DNA of 64,000 bases, taken from NCBI GenBank assembly GCA_021732415.1, contig JAKFVC010000004.1, positions 50,141 through 114,140 of the forward strand, in the 5' to 3' direction. Both the position numbers and the translations under genes were made by a program. Origin of the DNA: Planctomycetaceae bacterium (GTDB taxonomy: Bacteria; Planctomycetota; Planctomycetia; Planctomycetales; Planctomycetaceae). Below are positions 30,121 through 38,918 of this stretch, one piece after another (within the stretch, counting starts at the first letter, position 1; every line of letters begins with the position of its first letter). Below the pieces are notes generated by a model. It was not told the DNA's origin and did not search any database. It was given only the letters and a program-made list of their open reading frames with translations.

Positions 30121-32079
30121 TTGACCACCACCTCACCACCCATCACTCATTCGCAGGTCGTGCTCTGCCTGGCCGGGCATATCGATCACGGCAAGTCGTC
30201 GCTGGTGCGGGCGCTGACGGGTGGCATCGTTGACCGACTGCCCGAAGAACGTCGGCGCGGAATGACGATCGAATTGGGGTTCTCCCATTTTGATTTCGGT
30301 GACATTCGCTTCTCCTTCATCGATGTTCCCGGTCATGAGCGTTTCGTCCATACGATGCTCGCCGGTGCGTCGGGGGTCGATCTGGCACTCCTCGTGATTG
30401 CCGTGGATGACTCGGTCATGCCGCAAACCCGCGAGCATCTGGCTTTGCTGAAATTGTTGGGCGTGCCGCGGGGAGTCATCGCCTTGACGAAGTGCGATCT
30501 CGTGGATGCCGAGCAGCTCGAGATGGTGCATCTGGAAGTGGCGGAACTCGTCGAGGGAACATTTCTGGCTCAGGCCCCGGTGATTGAGATTTCGACGCGG
30601 ACCGGTCAGGGTGTGGCAGAACTTCAGCGGGCGTTGGTCGAAGTCGCGCAGCCCTTGCCTGTTCACGCTACGGAAGATTCACGATTCCGCTTGCCGATTG
30701 ATCGCGTGTTTTCACCCTCTGGACAGGGAACCGTCGTAACCGGCACCGTCTGGCGAGGGACCGCGCGAGTCGGGGACATTCTCCATTTGCTGCCTTCAGC
30801 CACGCCCGTTCGCATTCGGCGCCTGCAGTCGCAAGGTGTCGAAGTGGAGTCGGTGGAAGCGGGGCAGCGGGCAGCGATCAATCTGGCGGGGATCAAGACC
30901 GCGGCCATTCACAGAGGCGACGAGCTGGCCGCGCCGCAAGCCTTCGAGCCTGCACGGCGTCACTTGGTCCATTTACACAGCTTGCCCGATGCGGCTCAAG
31001 GGTTGAAACATCGAGATCTGGTGCGAATTCATCTCGGGGCGAATCAGGCGACGGCGCAAGTGCTGATGGGTGAGAAACGAGAGATCCAGCCTGGCGAAGA
31101 CGCGTTCGCCGTTTTACGGTGCGCGACACCAATCATTGCGGATTACGGGCAGCCGTTCGTGGTGCGACAACTTTCACCGGCGCGAACGATTGGCGGGGGG
31201 ACGATCATTTCCCCCGCACTCCGGACAGTTGATAAGCTGACTCGCTGTCTCAATGCTGCGCGTGGTCTTTCCGATCCAGATCCTGCAGCGCGGCTGGCAG
31301 CCTATATTGATCTACGCCGTGAAGCCCAGTTTGACAATGCGCTCGAATCCCGCGTCGGTCTGAATCGACATCAATGTGAAGTTGCGATCCAGCAACTGGT
31401 CGAGCGGAAGGTCATCGTGCGCACTTCCGGCTCGCAGCCGTGCTTTGTCACCAGCGAGCGATTTCGTCAGCTCCAGCAGCAAATGATCGAATGCTGCAAG
31501 GCCGAGCTTGTCCGCCGCAGTCCCGCGCGTCAGCTTCCCGTGGCGGTGATCCTGTCCGCGATGCACCACGATGCCAGTCCTGCCGCGTTGGCCGCCGTGC
31601 TCGAGGAGTTGGTCGCGCAAGGCGAGCTGTTACGGCGCGGCGATCAAATTGGACCGCGCGTCGGGGCCGCACTTTCGAATCGGCAACGCAAACTGCTCGA
31701 TGTGCTGCTCGCCGAGTGTCTCTCGACCGGCCGGACGCCGCCGACGTTGAAGGAGTTTGCTACGCGAAATGGCTGCACTCCACGCGACCTGGAACCGCTC
31801 GTGGAGGTAGGGATTGCCGAAGGAAGGCTGGCCCGGCTGTCGCCCGAATTCGCGATTGATCGCGTGGTACTCGAAGACTTGCGGAAGAATCTGTCCGACT
31901 ATTTACAGAGTCACTCCTCATTCACGATCAGTGAGATCCGTGAGCACTGGGCAATCACGCGAAAGCATGCCGTGCCGATTTTTGAATTCTTCGATCAACA
32001 GCAGATTACCGTTCGCAATGGCGATGCACGCATCGCAGGACCGCACCTGGGCATGCCGATTGATGAGGCCAACTCGTGA
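30121..32079 (+). CDS. selB: Selenocysteine-specific elongation factor
   Basis: A translational GTPase that carries Sec-tRNA to UGA codons by binding a SECIS hairpin in the mRNA. It shows the P-loop GHIDHGKS (residues 19-26), switch II DVPGHERF and TKCDL, then EF-Tu-like barrels, and a C-terminal region with winged-helix repeats (LEELVAQGELLRRGD, ISEIREHWAITRKHAVPIFEFFD) that bind the hairpin. TTG 30121 gives 652 residues, near the usual 610-640. The frame is open back to 29905, but that part overlaps the selD coding region and has no homology. Its stop overlaps the selA start (GTGA). Confidence 0.95.
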   Translation: MTTTSPPITHSQVVLCLAGHIDHGKSSLVRALTGGIVDRLPEERRRGMTIELGFSHFDFGDIRFSFIDVPGHERFVHTMLAGASGVDLALLVIAVDDSVMPQTREHLALLKLLGVPRGVIALTKCDLVDAEQLEMVHLEVAELVEGTFLAQAPVIEISTRTGQGVAELQRALVEVAQPLPVHATEDSRFRLPIDRVFSPSGQGTVVTGTVWRGTARVGDILHLLPSATPVRIRRLQSQGVEVESVEAGQRAAINLAGIKTAAIHRGDELAAPQAFEPARRHLVHLHSLPDAAQGLKHRDLVRIHLGANQATAQVLMGEKREIQPGEDAFAVLRCATPIIADYGQPFVVRQLSPARTIGGGTIISPALRTVDKLTRCLNAARGLSDPDPAARLAAYIDLRREAQFDNALESRVGLNRHQCEVAIQQLVERKVIVRTSGSQPCFVTSERFRQLQQQMIECCKAELVRRSPARQLPVAVILSAMHHDASPAALAAVLEELVAQGELLRRGDQIGPRVGAALSNRQRKLLDVLLAECLSTGRTPPTLKEFATRNGCTPRDLEPLVEVGIAEGRLARLSPEFAIDRVVLEDLRKNLSDYLQSHSSFTISEIREHWAITRKHAVPIFEFFDQQQITVRNGDARIAGPHLGMPIDEANS

Positions 32080-33476
32080 ATTCTGAGGATCCCCAGAACT
32101 GGCGGCTGCTGCCCGCGGTGGAACGAGTGCTCAATCTTCCTGAGGTTGTTCCGCTCTGCACTCGGCACGGTCGAGCCGTCGTCACGGGCTGGGTACGCGA
32201 TGTTCTCGAGGCGATCCGAATTGGCCCTGCGAGCGACTTTCCCGCAACTTCGTCGCACATGATGACCGAGATCATCGACCGTTTGACGGCGACTGCACAC
32301 CGCGATTCATCTCAATATTTGCGTCGGGTCATCAACGGAACGGGAGTCGTGATTCACACGAATCTCGGCCGGGCACCACTAGCCACTGCAGCAATCCAGG
32401 CCATCACGGCTGCCGCGGCCGCAACCAATTTAGAAGTCGACTTGGTAACTGGACAGCGTGGCCGGCGCGGTGCAGGCGTGGAGAATCTGTGTTGCGAGAT
32501 CACGGGTGCCGAGGCCGCACTAATTGTGAACAACTGCGCCGCCGCGACCTTGCTGGCATTGCAGACTCTCGCCACCGGACGCAGTGTGGTCATTTCCCGT
32601 GGACAGCTCATCGAAATCGGTGGCTCGTTTCGTCTCCCCGATGTCTTCCGACAGGCCGGGGTGGTGTTGCACGAGGTCGGCACGACCAATCGGACGCGCG
32701 TCAAAGATTACGAAACGGCAATCGGTCCAGAGACCGCCGCCCTGCTCCGAGTTCATCCGAGTAATTATCGGGTCGTCGGATTTTGCGAATCGGCATCGAT
32801 CGCCGAGTTGGCACAACTGGCCAAATCCCGGGGCATTCCAGCAATCGACGATGTAGGCAGCGGATGCCTCTACGACTTGAGTCGATTTGGGCTGGCCGAC
32901 GAACCCGTGGTGGCGGATAGCTTGCGTGCGGGTGCGGACGTCGTGCTCTTCAGCGGTGACAAACTGCTGGGCGGACCGCAGTGTGGAATCATTCTTGGTC
33001 GTACCGATCTGATCGAGCGAATGCGGGCCAATCCACTGGCTCGCGCGGTCCGCATCGACAAGCTGACGTGCGCAGCATTGGAGGCCACGCTGGAAATCCA
33101 TCGTGCCGGTCGAGCGTTTGAGGAGATCCCAGTACTCCGCCAGCTCTCCCTGTCGGCCGATGAAATTCACAGCCGAGCAGAACGATTGGTTGAGCGACTC
33201 CGAACGGCATCGCCATCGTCAAGCTGCTTTTCAGTGCAAGCCGTGGAGTCGGCGCCGGGTGGCGGCGCGCTGCCAGGGCAGACCATTCCCAGTTGGGCCG
33301 TGGCCATCTCGGGGCCCAATGCCGATCGAACTGCCGAGCGGCTACGGTTGGGAACACCTTCCGTGGTGACTCGACTTCAGGAAGACTGTAATCTCATCGA
33401 CATGAGAACGGTCCTCGTCGAGGATGAAGACGCACTGGCCGGCAGATTGGTGGGGATCGCGACAGAGAGACGCTAG
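32076..33476 (+). CDS. selA: L-seryl-tRNA(Sec) selenium transferase
   Basis: A 466-residue PLP enzyme that converts Ser-tRNA(Sec) to Sec-tRNA(Sec) using selenophosphate. The family core is clear: RVINGTGVVIHTNLGRAPL, NNCAAATLLAL, GTTNRTRVKDYE, HPSNYRVVGF, and the PLP-binding lysine K296 in FSGDKLLGGPQ. The start is GTG 32076, overlapping the selB stop by four bases. A rho-independent terminator at 33603-33639 ends the selBA transcript, and the cognate tRNA gene follows at 33676. Confidence 0.96.
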   Translation: MNSEDPQNWRLLPAVERVLNLPEVVPLCTRHGRAVVTGWVRDVLEAIRIGPASDFPATSSHMMTEIIDRLTATAHRDSSQYLRRVINGTGVVIHTNLGRAPLATAAIQAITAAAAATNLEVDLVTGQRGRRGAGVENLCCEITGAEAALIVNNCAAATLLALQTLATGRSVVISRGQLIEIGGSFRLPDVFRQAGVVLHEVGTTNRTRVKDYETAIGPETAALLRVHPSNYRVVGFCESASIAELAQLAKSRGIPAIDDVGSGCLYDLSRFGLADEPVVADSLRAGADVVLFSGDKLLGGPQCGIILGRTDLIERMRANPLARAVRIDKLTCAALEATLEIHRAGRAFEEIPVLRQLSLSADEIHSRAERLVERLRTASPSSSCFSVQAVESAPGGGALPGQTIPSWAVAISGPNADRTAERLRLGTPSVVTRLQEDCNLIDMRTVLVEDEDALAGRLVGIATERR

Positions 33477-33483
33477 CAAGGCG

Positions 33484-33583
33484 ACCCCACCGAGCTTGCC
33501 TCGGTGGTCATTGGGCTTCTGCACTACGTCAGGCATCCGCGTAGTGCAAAGGCCCGAATCCACCGAGGCAAGCTCGGTGGGGT
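33484..33583. repeat. Long palindrome between selA and tRNA-Sec
   Basis: Perfect 24-bp outer arms (33484-33507 and 33560-33583) and inner arms GCACTACG/CGTAGTGC (33521-33528, 33540-33547) with imperfect pairing between them, forming one long hairpin of 100 nt. It starts 8 bp after the selA stop. Arm sequence is unrelated to the REP-like family at 1737 and the others. Confidence 0.85.
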
Positions 33584-33602
33584 TTTGCCTATATTTTTTG
33601 CC

Positions 33603-33639
33603 GACACTCCGGGCAAGTGTGACTGCGGAGTGTCTTTTT
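33603..33639 (+). terminator. Rho-independent terminator of selBA
   Basis: A 9-bp perfect stem (33603-33611 with 33626-33634), a 14-nt loop and a run of five T (33635-33639). It lies after selA and before tRNA-Sec, so the tRNA probably has its own promoter (TTGACT at 33638-33643 and TAATTT at 33659-33664 are weak candidates). Confidence 0.82.
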
Positions 33640-33675
33640 GACTTGATCCGATGTAATCTAATTTAACGCCTTCTC

Positions 33676-33770
33676 GGGAGTGAATGCGGATCTGGTGACC
33701 GTCCCGGTCTTCAAAACCGGCGGGACGTCGTACTCCGACGTTCGGTGGGTTCGATTCCCATCCGCTCCCG
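33676..33770 (+). tRNA. selC: tRNA-Sec (anticodon TCA)
   Basis: A 95-nt tRNA gene with the features of bacterial tRNA-Sec: anticodon stem CCGGT/ACCGG around loop CTTCAAA with anticodon TCA at 33711-33713, a long variable arm with perfect ACGTCG/CGACGT stem, T arm GTGGG-TTCGATT-CCCAT, and an 8-position acceptor stem (GGGAGTGA with CCGCTCCC) followed by discriminator G. Position 8 of the acceptor is an A-C mismatch and position 6 a T-G wobble. CCA is not encoded. It is next to selB-selA and must serve the in-frame TGA in fwdB. Confidence 0.95.
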
Positions 33771-33844
33771 CTTTGTTTTGTGATGTTGCAGAATCTCTGA
33801 GTATCCCCTCTGGGGATAGCTCTTCCGAAGCCATACGACTTCGT

Positions 33845-34414
33845 CTACTTCGACTCGGGTGTCGGCTCCGACTGCGGGCGATTGTTCAGATAGAGACGCA
33901 ACAACTGCTTCACCTGTTTGGCGGCCGTATCACTGAAATCGCAGTGCAGTTCCCCTTGAGGCCCGAAGATCTCGACCTCGCCGCATTCCAGAGACACTAA
34001 GGCGTGCGTCTTGCTGTCGCCCGACTTCCACTCCACGCAGTAGTCGGGATGGTATCCACTGCACGTTTTCCCTGAGCGATACTTTTGGAACGATGCCGCA
34101 GCGGACAGCAACGCAGTCAATTGCTGAGCATCGGACTTCTGGATTGGCAGCAATTCCTCGTAAAACGGGTGTCCGTGAATCGTGCTGGTTTTTTGCTCGA
34201 GGAGTGCCTGCTCTCGCAATTGTGGTTCCCAGAACTGACTAGGCAGCCCCTCGTAAAGAGAGACCTCAGTTCCGCGAATTCCGGCCAGGGCCAACGACAG
34301 ACGCTCAAAGTTGGTGTCGGCAGGTGCCGGCGGGGAATGGTCCACGACGACAGGCGCCGCTGGTGAGCAACCGATGAGCATGAGCAACGCGAGCATCAGC
34401 CAGCGGCGATTCAT
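33845..34414 (-). CDS. Putative lipoprotein, unknown function
   Basis: A 189-residue protein with a lipobox leader (MNRRWLMLALLMLIGC then SPAAP), so probably anchored in a membrane and facing the periplasm. The body has FYEELLPI, a CSGYHPDYCVEW segment with two Cys, and LECGEVEIFGPQGELHCDF with two more, which could form disulfides. No family is recognised. The open frame extends 72 bases upstream into the repeat at 34461, but the lipobox fixes ATG 34414. Confidence 0.7.
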   Translation of the reverse strand: MNRRWLMLALLMLIGCSPAAPVVVDHSPPAPADTNFERLSLALAGIRGTEVSLYEGLPSQFWEPQLREQALLEQKTSTIHGHPFYEELLPIQKSDAQQLTALLSAAASFQKYRSGKTCSGYHPDYCVEWKSGDSKTHALVSLECGEVEIFGPQGELHCDFSDTAAKQVKQLLRLYLNNRPQSEPTPESK

Positions 34415-34460
34415 CCTAGACTCCAACGATATCACTTGGTTCTCGTCATGCTCTGCGTTC

Positions 34461-34514
34461 TCCGTGTCTCCGTGGTGAATCATCATTCCTCATTGCACCA
34501 CGGAGACACGGAGT
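34461..34514. repeat. Short perfect inverted repeat
   Basis: Perfect 18-bp arms (34461-34478 and 34497-34514) with the CACCACGGAGACACGGAG motif, a sequence repeated between genes in several bacterial genomes I have seen. It sits between the DUF1559 gene and the lipoprotein gene, both on the minus strand, and could act as a terminator for the former. Confidence 0.75.
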
Positions 34515-34566
34515 TCACGGAGAAGAAAGTAGGAGCACCACGCATTGGGTGATTCGACGATCTGCT

Positions 34567-35517
34567 CTAATATCCGTCGACAGTCTGACCATCGTTTCTG
34601 ACGGCGAGCTTGCCGAGAACATTGATATCGACTGACGTATTGATCGCTGCCACGTGTCCGTCCGTAAATGCGAACTGACACATGCCGATATGGTCGCTGC
34701 CAAACTTGCAGTGCCACGGTCCGACCAAGTCGTTGGGGCCTTGTCCCAAGTTGAACGACGGCAGGCCGGCGAGCCGGTTGTAGTTGCGAGGGAAGTCACC
34801 ATTGAAGATGGCGCCATCGCCCCATGACGGACCGCTCTGGCCGTACTTCGTCACAGGGACATGCTTTTCGCCGACTAGAAATGTCTGGCTGGTCCCGTCG
34901 GTGACGTCGCGCAGGCGGGTTTGTGATAGAGTCGTCACGATTTGACCGCTGGCGACCGTGGAATTTGCACTGCACATGGCTCCCTGGCACGCCGGGTTGT
35001 CCACGATCGAATTGACGAACTGGCCGCCGTTGGCCGCATAGTCACCGACTGCACCCGGATACTGATTGGTGTCAGGCAATCCGGTGCTGGAGATTTCAAA
35101 CTGAGAACTTTGCATCGGGGCTCGCCGCGACGGGCAATAAAATATCGACACGGACGCCGTTCTCGCAGCCGTCGATTGCAGATAGTAGGTGTCCTTGACG
35201 GACCACATGTTGTAAATGTTCTGTTGTTCGAGATACGGCAGAAGTTGCACGAACCAAGTCGCGTGCTGGGGCCCCATGCGGCTCGAAGGCAGGGTTTGGT
35301 AGGAATTCTCGAAGTTATGGATGGCCACGCCGATCTGCTTGAGGTTATTCGCGCACTGATTCTTCCGGGCCGATTCCCGCGCCTGTTGTACGGCTGGCAA
35401 TAGTAATCCGATCAGAACGGCAATGATCGCAATGACGACCAGCAGTTCAATCAAGGTGAAGCCGGGGCGGTTTTGACCATGACTGCCCTGGTTGGAGCGA
35501 CGACGAAGTGAATGCAT
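34567..35517 (-). CDS. DUF1559 protein with type IV pilin-like leader
   Basis: A 316-residue protein of the DUF1559 family, greatly expanded in Planctomycetes. The N-terminus carries a prepilin cleavage/methylation signal ([32 protein letters not shown]) seen as GFTLIELLV, typical of pseudopilins. The body shows [23 protein letters not shown], and the family ending with a glycine-rich FTDGHVAAI motif. ATG 35517 is chosen; the open frame reaches 35550. It is likely an exported pilin-like surface or secretion protein. Its specific partner is unknown. Confidence 0.92.
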   Translation of the reverse strand: MHSLRRRSNQGSHGQNRPGFTLIELLVVIAIIAVLIGLLLPAVQQARESARKNQCANNLKQIGVAIHNFENSYQTLPSSRMGPQHATWFVQLLPYLEQQNIYNMWSVKDTYYLQSTAARTASVSIFYCPSRRAPMQSSQFEISSTGLPDTNQYPGAVGDYAANGGQFVNSIVDNPACQGAMCSANSTVASGQIVTTLSQTRLRDVTDGTSQTFLVGEKHVPVTKYGQSGPSWGDGAIFNGDFPRNYNRLAGLPSFNLGQGPNDLVGPWHCKFGSDHIGMCQFAFTDGHVAAINTSVDINVLGKLAVRNDGQTVDGY

Positions 35518-36037
35518 AACTGTGTCCTCAACGGGAAAAATAGGAGTCAAAATGATAGACGCCGATTAATGCGTCCGTCGGTGTGGATTCGCCAAATTGC
35601 CCGAGGAGAGCTTATGCTCGCAGGCGATTTGAATACCGCAACTCACGCAATTTGTGCGTGATAAGGAGTACGGCGAATGAAAATGAGAAAACTGCGACGC
35701 AGTTAGAAATGGCAACGCAGTCAGGTGAAGCCGGGGCGAGCGACGACAATCCCTCGCCGGCTAAGAACCGGTGGCAAGACTGGCGACAAGTGATAAATGG
35801 CGTACATCAACAGAAACTCGGTATCGGGGCTGCTACGATCCGAACGGCCAGAGTCTACAGTTTCCGGTCACTACGCGTCAACAGATTTACATATTTCTGA
35901 TTCAGTTGAACTTCGCAAATCAACGGCAGTAAGATACGAGCTCCTTCGATATCCCTATCGCAAATCGGCGAGATACTGCCGGATTCATTAACGATCCATT
36001 GTTCGATTAGCGTCAAGATGCAGTTGGCGACAAAAAC
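35518..36037. other. Gene-free stretch with small palindromes
   Basis: More than 500 bp between the divergent DUF1559 and TusA-like genes. No convincing ORF. Two short palindromes stand out: TCACGCA/TGCGTGA (35643-35649, 35655-35661) and AACTGCG-A-CGCAGTT (35690-35704). They could be regulator sites for either flanking promoter, but there is no direct evidence. Confidence 0.4.
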
Positions 36038-36268
36038 ATGACATTCAGTGGACAGCGGCCGGAATGGGATGCAGGCGCAATGGGTTGCGGTGAGCTGATT
36101 CTCGAATTGAAACTGCGATTGACGCCCTTGCCAGCAGGCTCTCAATTCAAGTTGATTGCCAGCGATCCCGGCGTGCCGGAGGACCTGCCGGCATGGTGCC
36201 GGATGACGGGGCATCGACTCTTGAGTGCCACTCCGCCAGAATATGTCATTGAACGCAGGTCTTCCTGA
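36038..36268 (+). CDS. TusA/SirA-like sulfur-carrier protein
   Basis: A 76-residue protein of the TusA fold: a candidate reactive Cys C17 in GAMGCGELILELK, then LIASDPGVPEDLPAWCRMTGHRLLS, the usual DPG...D.PAWCR pattern. The Cys-Pro-x-Pro motif of classical TusA is replaced by Cys-Gly-Glu, as also happens in the fused copy at 36727. TusA proteins accept and pass on persulfide sulfur. It opens a plus-strand gene string (TusA, DsrE, TusA-MetE, Fwd genes) and probably works with the DsrE-like protein. In selenium-using cells a TusA-like protein could also handle selenium, which is inference. Confidence 0.85.
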   Translation: MTFSGQRPEWDAGAMGCGELILELKLRLTPLPAGSQFKLIASDPGVPEDLPAWCRMTGHRLLSATPPEYVIERRSS

Positions 36269-36340
36269 TCGACCGACCGACACATTTTCAGATTAGAGCC
36301 TCATTTCACACCTTGCACTTCATCACAGGAGCAACTTCTC

Positions 36341-36703
36341 ATGGCCGGCAAATTCTGCGTGACACAAACGTTCGCCAAAGATAATACCGACAAAGCAACA
36401 GTCGGCTTCGTGATCGCCAACGCGGCACTGGGCTCGGAAAAGGACACCATGGTCTTTCTGATGGCCGAAGCAGTCCGGCTGTCGCAACAGGGATACGCAG
36501 ACGATATTCACGAAGAGGGTTTCGCCCCGTTGAAGGACCTGATGGCGAATTTCGCCGCCGCTGGTGGAAAGATCTTCGTTTGCTCACCCTGCTTCAAACG
36601 TCGCCAGTTGGATGAAACCAAACTGGTCGCCGGGGCGACGATTGTCGGCGGTGCCAAGCTGGTCGAATTTCTGTCTGACGGTGCTTCTTCGGTCTCCTTC
36701 TGA
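36341..36703 (+). CDS. DsrE-like sulfur-relay protein
   Basis: A 120-residue DsrE/DsrF-fold protein: opening strand FCVTQTFAKDNTDKATVGFVIANAALGSEKDTMVFLM, then GGKIFVCSPCFKRRQ and VAGATIVGGAKLVEFL. Two Cys in CSPC sit where DsrE proteins hold their reactive Cys. It should shuttle sulfane sulfur with TusA partners in the cytoplasm. It lies between two genes that both carry TusA-like domains, 23 bp before the second, which supports one transcript. Confidence 0.86.
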   Translation: MAGKFCVTQTFAKDNTDKATVGFVIANAALGSEKDTMVFLMAEAVRLSQQGYADDIHEEGFAPLKDLMANFAAAGGKIFVCSPCFKRRQLDETKLVAGATIVGGAKLVEFLSDGASSVSF

Positions 36704-36726
36704 CCGTCTTCAGCGGAGCACGATCG

Positions 36727-38307
36727 ATGGATTACGTAGAGCGCCACCGGTGGCCCGCTGCCGTCACGTTCGATGGCGGGACGCTCGATTGCGGCAATGG
36801 GTTGCTGCTATTGATTCGCAAGCATATCGATCCCCTGGTCGATGGGCAGTTGCTGGAGATTCGCTCGCAGGAATCGTCCGTGGAAGAAGACTTGCCGGCG
36901 TGGTGCCGCATGACGAAGAATGAGCTTGTTTCTTGCGTGCGTGCGGAGGGAACGTGGAGTTTCCTGGTCTCCAAGCGGACCTTCGTGCCGCCGGCAGAGA
37001 CTGTGAAACGTCCCGCGGCGCCTATCGCGTCGGTTCGGTCGGCGATGCCGTTGCCGGCTGAAGTGAAACCGGTTGTGGTGCCGTCATCGTTGCCCACGAT
37101 CGCGCCGGCACCTGCGATTCTACCACTGTCAGTGATGGGGATCGGAAGCTGGCCACGTCCACGCTGGATGCTGCAGGCGACTCACGAACATATCGAAGGG
37201 CGGCTGGCCGAGTCCGAATTCCAGCGGACGGCCAATGATGCCGTTCAACTGTGTGTGGCGGCTCAACTGCGGGCCGGAGTCGATGTCGTGACGGATGGCG
37301 AGCAACGACGAGACAGCTATGCCAGTTTTGTGGGGGCGTTACTCGATAATTGCCAATTGATTCCGGTCACCGATTTGTTGCCGTATGTCAACGATCCGGT
37401 GGAATTCGAACGGGAATTGCGGGCTCTGGATGTTCCCGCCGAAACGGTGCGTCATCCGGCGGTGTTTGGTCGTCTCGGTCGCAGTCACCCCCTGGCCCTT
37501 CACGAAGCGCACTTCCTGAAGACGGTGTCCGATAAGCCGCGAAAGGTCGCGCTTCCGGGGCCCTATCTGCTCACCCGTACGATGTGGATGGAATGTATCT
37601 CAGATCGCGCCTACGCCACTCGCGAAGCGCTTTCGGATGATATCGTTCGCGTCTTGCGAGAAGAATTGTTCGCGCTGCTGGCGGACGGCGTATCACTGGT
37701 CCAGTTTGACGAACCAGTGTTGACAGAAGTTGTGTTCAGCCAGAGCCGCGGCAATCGAACATTTATGTGCGGGGCATTGGGCGAGAAGCGAGATGCCCAC
37801 GAAGAACTGCGATTCGCACTGGACCTGTTGAATCGTGTCGTGGCGGGAGTCGACACACAACGTACCGCTTTACATATCTGCCGCGGTAACTGGTCGCCGG
37901 ATGAGTCGGTGGCCTTGCGCGGCGACTATCGGCCCCTATTGGCGTACCTGCGCGAGGTGGGAGTCGGGACGCTGATGCTCGAGATGTGTACTCCCCGAGC
38001 AGGCGAGTTGGAAGTTCTGGCGGCTCTTCCGGAGCGATTGCGAATTGGGGTTGGCGTCGTCAATCAGAAGACTTCGCATGTTGAGTTGGCCGAGGAGATC
38101 CGCAACAAAGCGGAACAGGCCATCCAATTGTTTGGATTCGACCGAGTCCTACTCAACCCCGATTGTGGCTTTGCGACATTCGGCGACAATCCGGTCAGTT
38201 CAGCGGAGATCGCGGAGAAGAAACTCTCGGCAATTGCGCTCGTCGCGGCTCAATTGCGGGAAAAATACCGAGCGGGAGCAATCTCCGGCGGGGCGACCGA
38301 GCGGTAG
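36727..38307 (+). CDS. TusA-like domain fused to MetE-like methyltransferase
   Basis: A 526-residue fusion. Residues 1-80 form a TusA-like domain (C22 in LDCGNGLLLL, EEDLPAWCRMTKNEL). After a Pro/Ala-rich linker (about 95-135) there is a MetE-type methyltransferase barrel (from about 137). The zinc ligands are recognisable: H383 and C385 in LHICRGNW, E419 in LMLEMC, C480 in NPDCGFA. The N-terminal duplicate barrel of full MetE (about 750 residues) is absent, as in archaeal core-MetE proteins that use a corrinoid or other methyl donor. It is placed directly before the Fwd-like genes, so it may transfer methyl or C1 groups linked to that pathway. Methionine synthesis is an alternative. Confidence 0.85.
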   Translation: MDYVERHRWPAAVTFDGGTLDCGNGLLLLIRKHIDPLVDGQLLEIRSQESSVEEDLPAWCRMTKNELVSCVRAEGTWSFLVSKRTFVPPAETVKRPAAPIASVRSAMPLPAEVKPVVVPSSLPTIAPAPAILPLSVMGIGSWPRPRWMLQATHEHIEGRLAESEFQRTANDAVQLCVAAQLRAGVDVVTDGEQRRDSYASFVGALLDNCQLIPVTDLLPYVNDPVEFERELRALDVPAETVRHPAVFGRLGRSHPLALHEAHFLKTVSDKPRKVALPGPYLLTRTMWMECISDRAYATREALSDDIVRVLREELFALLADGVSLVQFDEPVLTEVVFSQSRGNRTFMCGALGEKRDAHEELRFALDLLNRVVAGVDTQRTALHICRGNWSPDESVALRGDYRPLLAYLREVGVGTLMLEMCTPRAGELEVLAALPERLRIGVGVVNQKTSHVELAEEIRNKAEQAIQLFGFDRVLLNPDCGFATFGDNPVSSAEIAEKKLSAIALVAAQLREKYRAGAISGGATER

Positions 38308-38467
38308 CCCCAAGGATCCTCTGGCATTATACATCAATGAAATCCGATTTGCCTATACGCCACAACGACTAACGTCTATACTGAGGTACTTAACTGCTCG
38401 GGGCGGATCAGTGTGGTCGCTGCCGGAATTGGAGTTGTTTTCTGATCGTAACATGAGGATTTGGTCG

Positions 38468-38851
38468 ATGACGGATGGCAGACGTTACATCATGAATGCC
38501 GGTCGTTCGACCAAGCAGGGGCAGCAGATCAATGTGGGTAAGAATAGTGAAGAGTACCAGACTCTGACCAACACAATGATCATGAACGCTGAAGACATGA
38601 AACTGGAAGGGATCGCCAGTGGCGGTACTGTCCGGGTGTGGTCAGATAATGGGGAAGTCATTTTCTTCTGCAAAGAGGGGAAAGTCCCGACCGGATTGAT
38701 TTTTATTCCGTACGGACCACCCACTTGCAAGTTGATGGGACAGTACACCGACGGCACCGGCATGCCGGAGTCGAAGAACTGGGAAGTGGAAGTTGAGCCG
38801 GCTGCCGCGGGGCAGACTCCCAACATGACTTTCCCAGAGCATTCTGCGTAA
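38468..38851 (+). CDS. fwdD: Formylmethanofuran dehydrogenase subunit D-like protein
   Basis: A 127-residue molybdopterin-dinucleotide-binding domain matching archaeal FwdD/FmdD: NAGRSTKQGQQINVGKNSEEY, MNAEDMKLEGIASGGTVRV, and GLIFIPYGPPTCKLMG with GTGMPESKNWEVEVEP. In archaea this subunit completes the pterin site with subunit B. ATG 38468 has GAGGA eight bases upstream; ATG 38453 is possible. Its presence, missing from the methylotroph formyltransferase/hydrolase complex as I know it, points to a true pterin-dependent oxidoreductase. It starts 160 bp after the MetE fusion and about 68 bp before the small ORF. Confidence 0.88.
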   Translation: MTDGRRYIMNAGRSTKQGQQINVGKNSEEYQTLTNTMIMNAEDMKLEGIASGGTVRVWSDNGEVIFFCKEGKVPTGLIFIPYGPPTCKLMGQYTDGTGMPESKNWEVEVEPAAAGQTPNMTFPEHSA

Positions 38852-38918
38852 GGTATTAGGGCGTTTTCTGACGTGGGTCAGTTGATGCCGTGTCAGTTGA
38901 TACAAAGGTGACTTCATC

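Noticed and set aside
36266..36268. TGA of the TusA-like gene as another Sec codon
   Set aside because: The frame stays open for some codons afterwards, but no hairpin with the expected spacing is seen and the protein is already full length.
38349..38382. Promoter TTGCCT/TATACT before fwdD
   Set aside because: The spacing of 22 bp is too long, and planctomycete promoters are not well enough known to call it.
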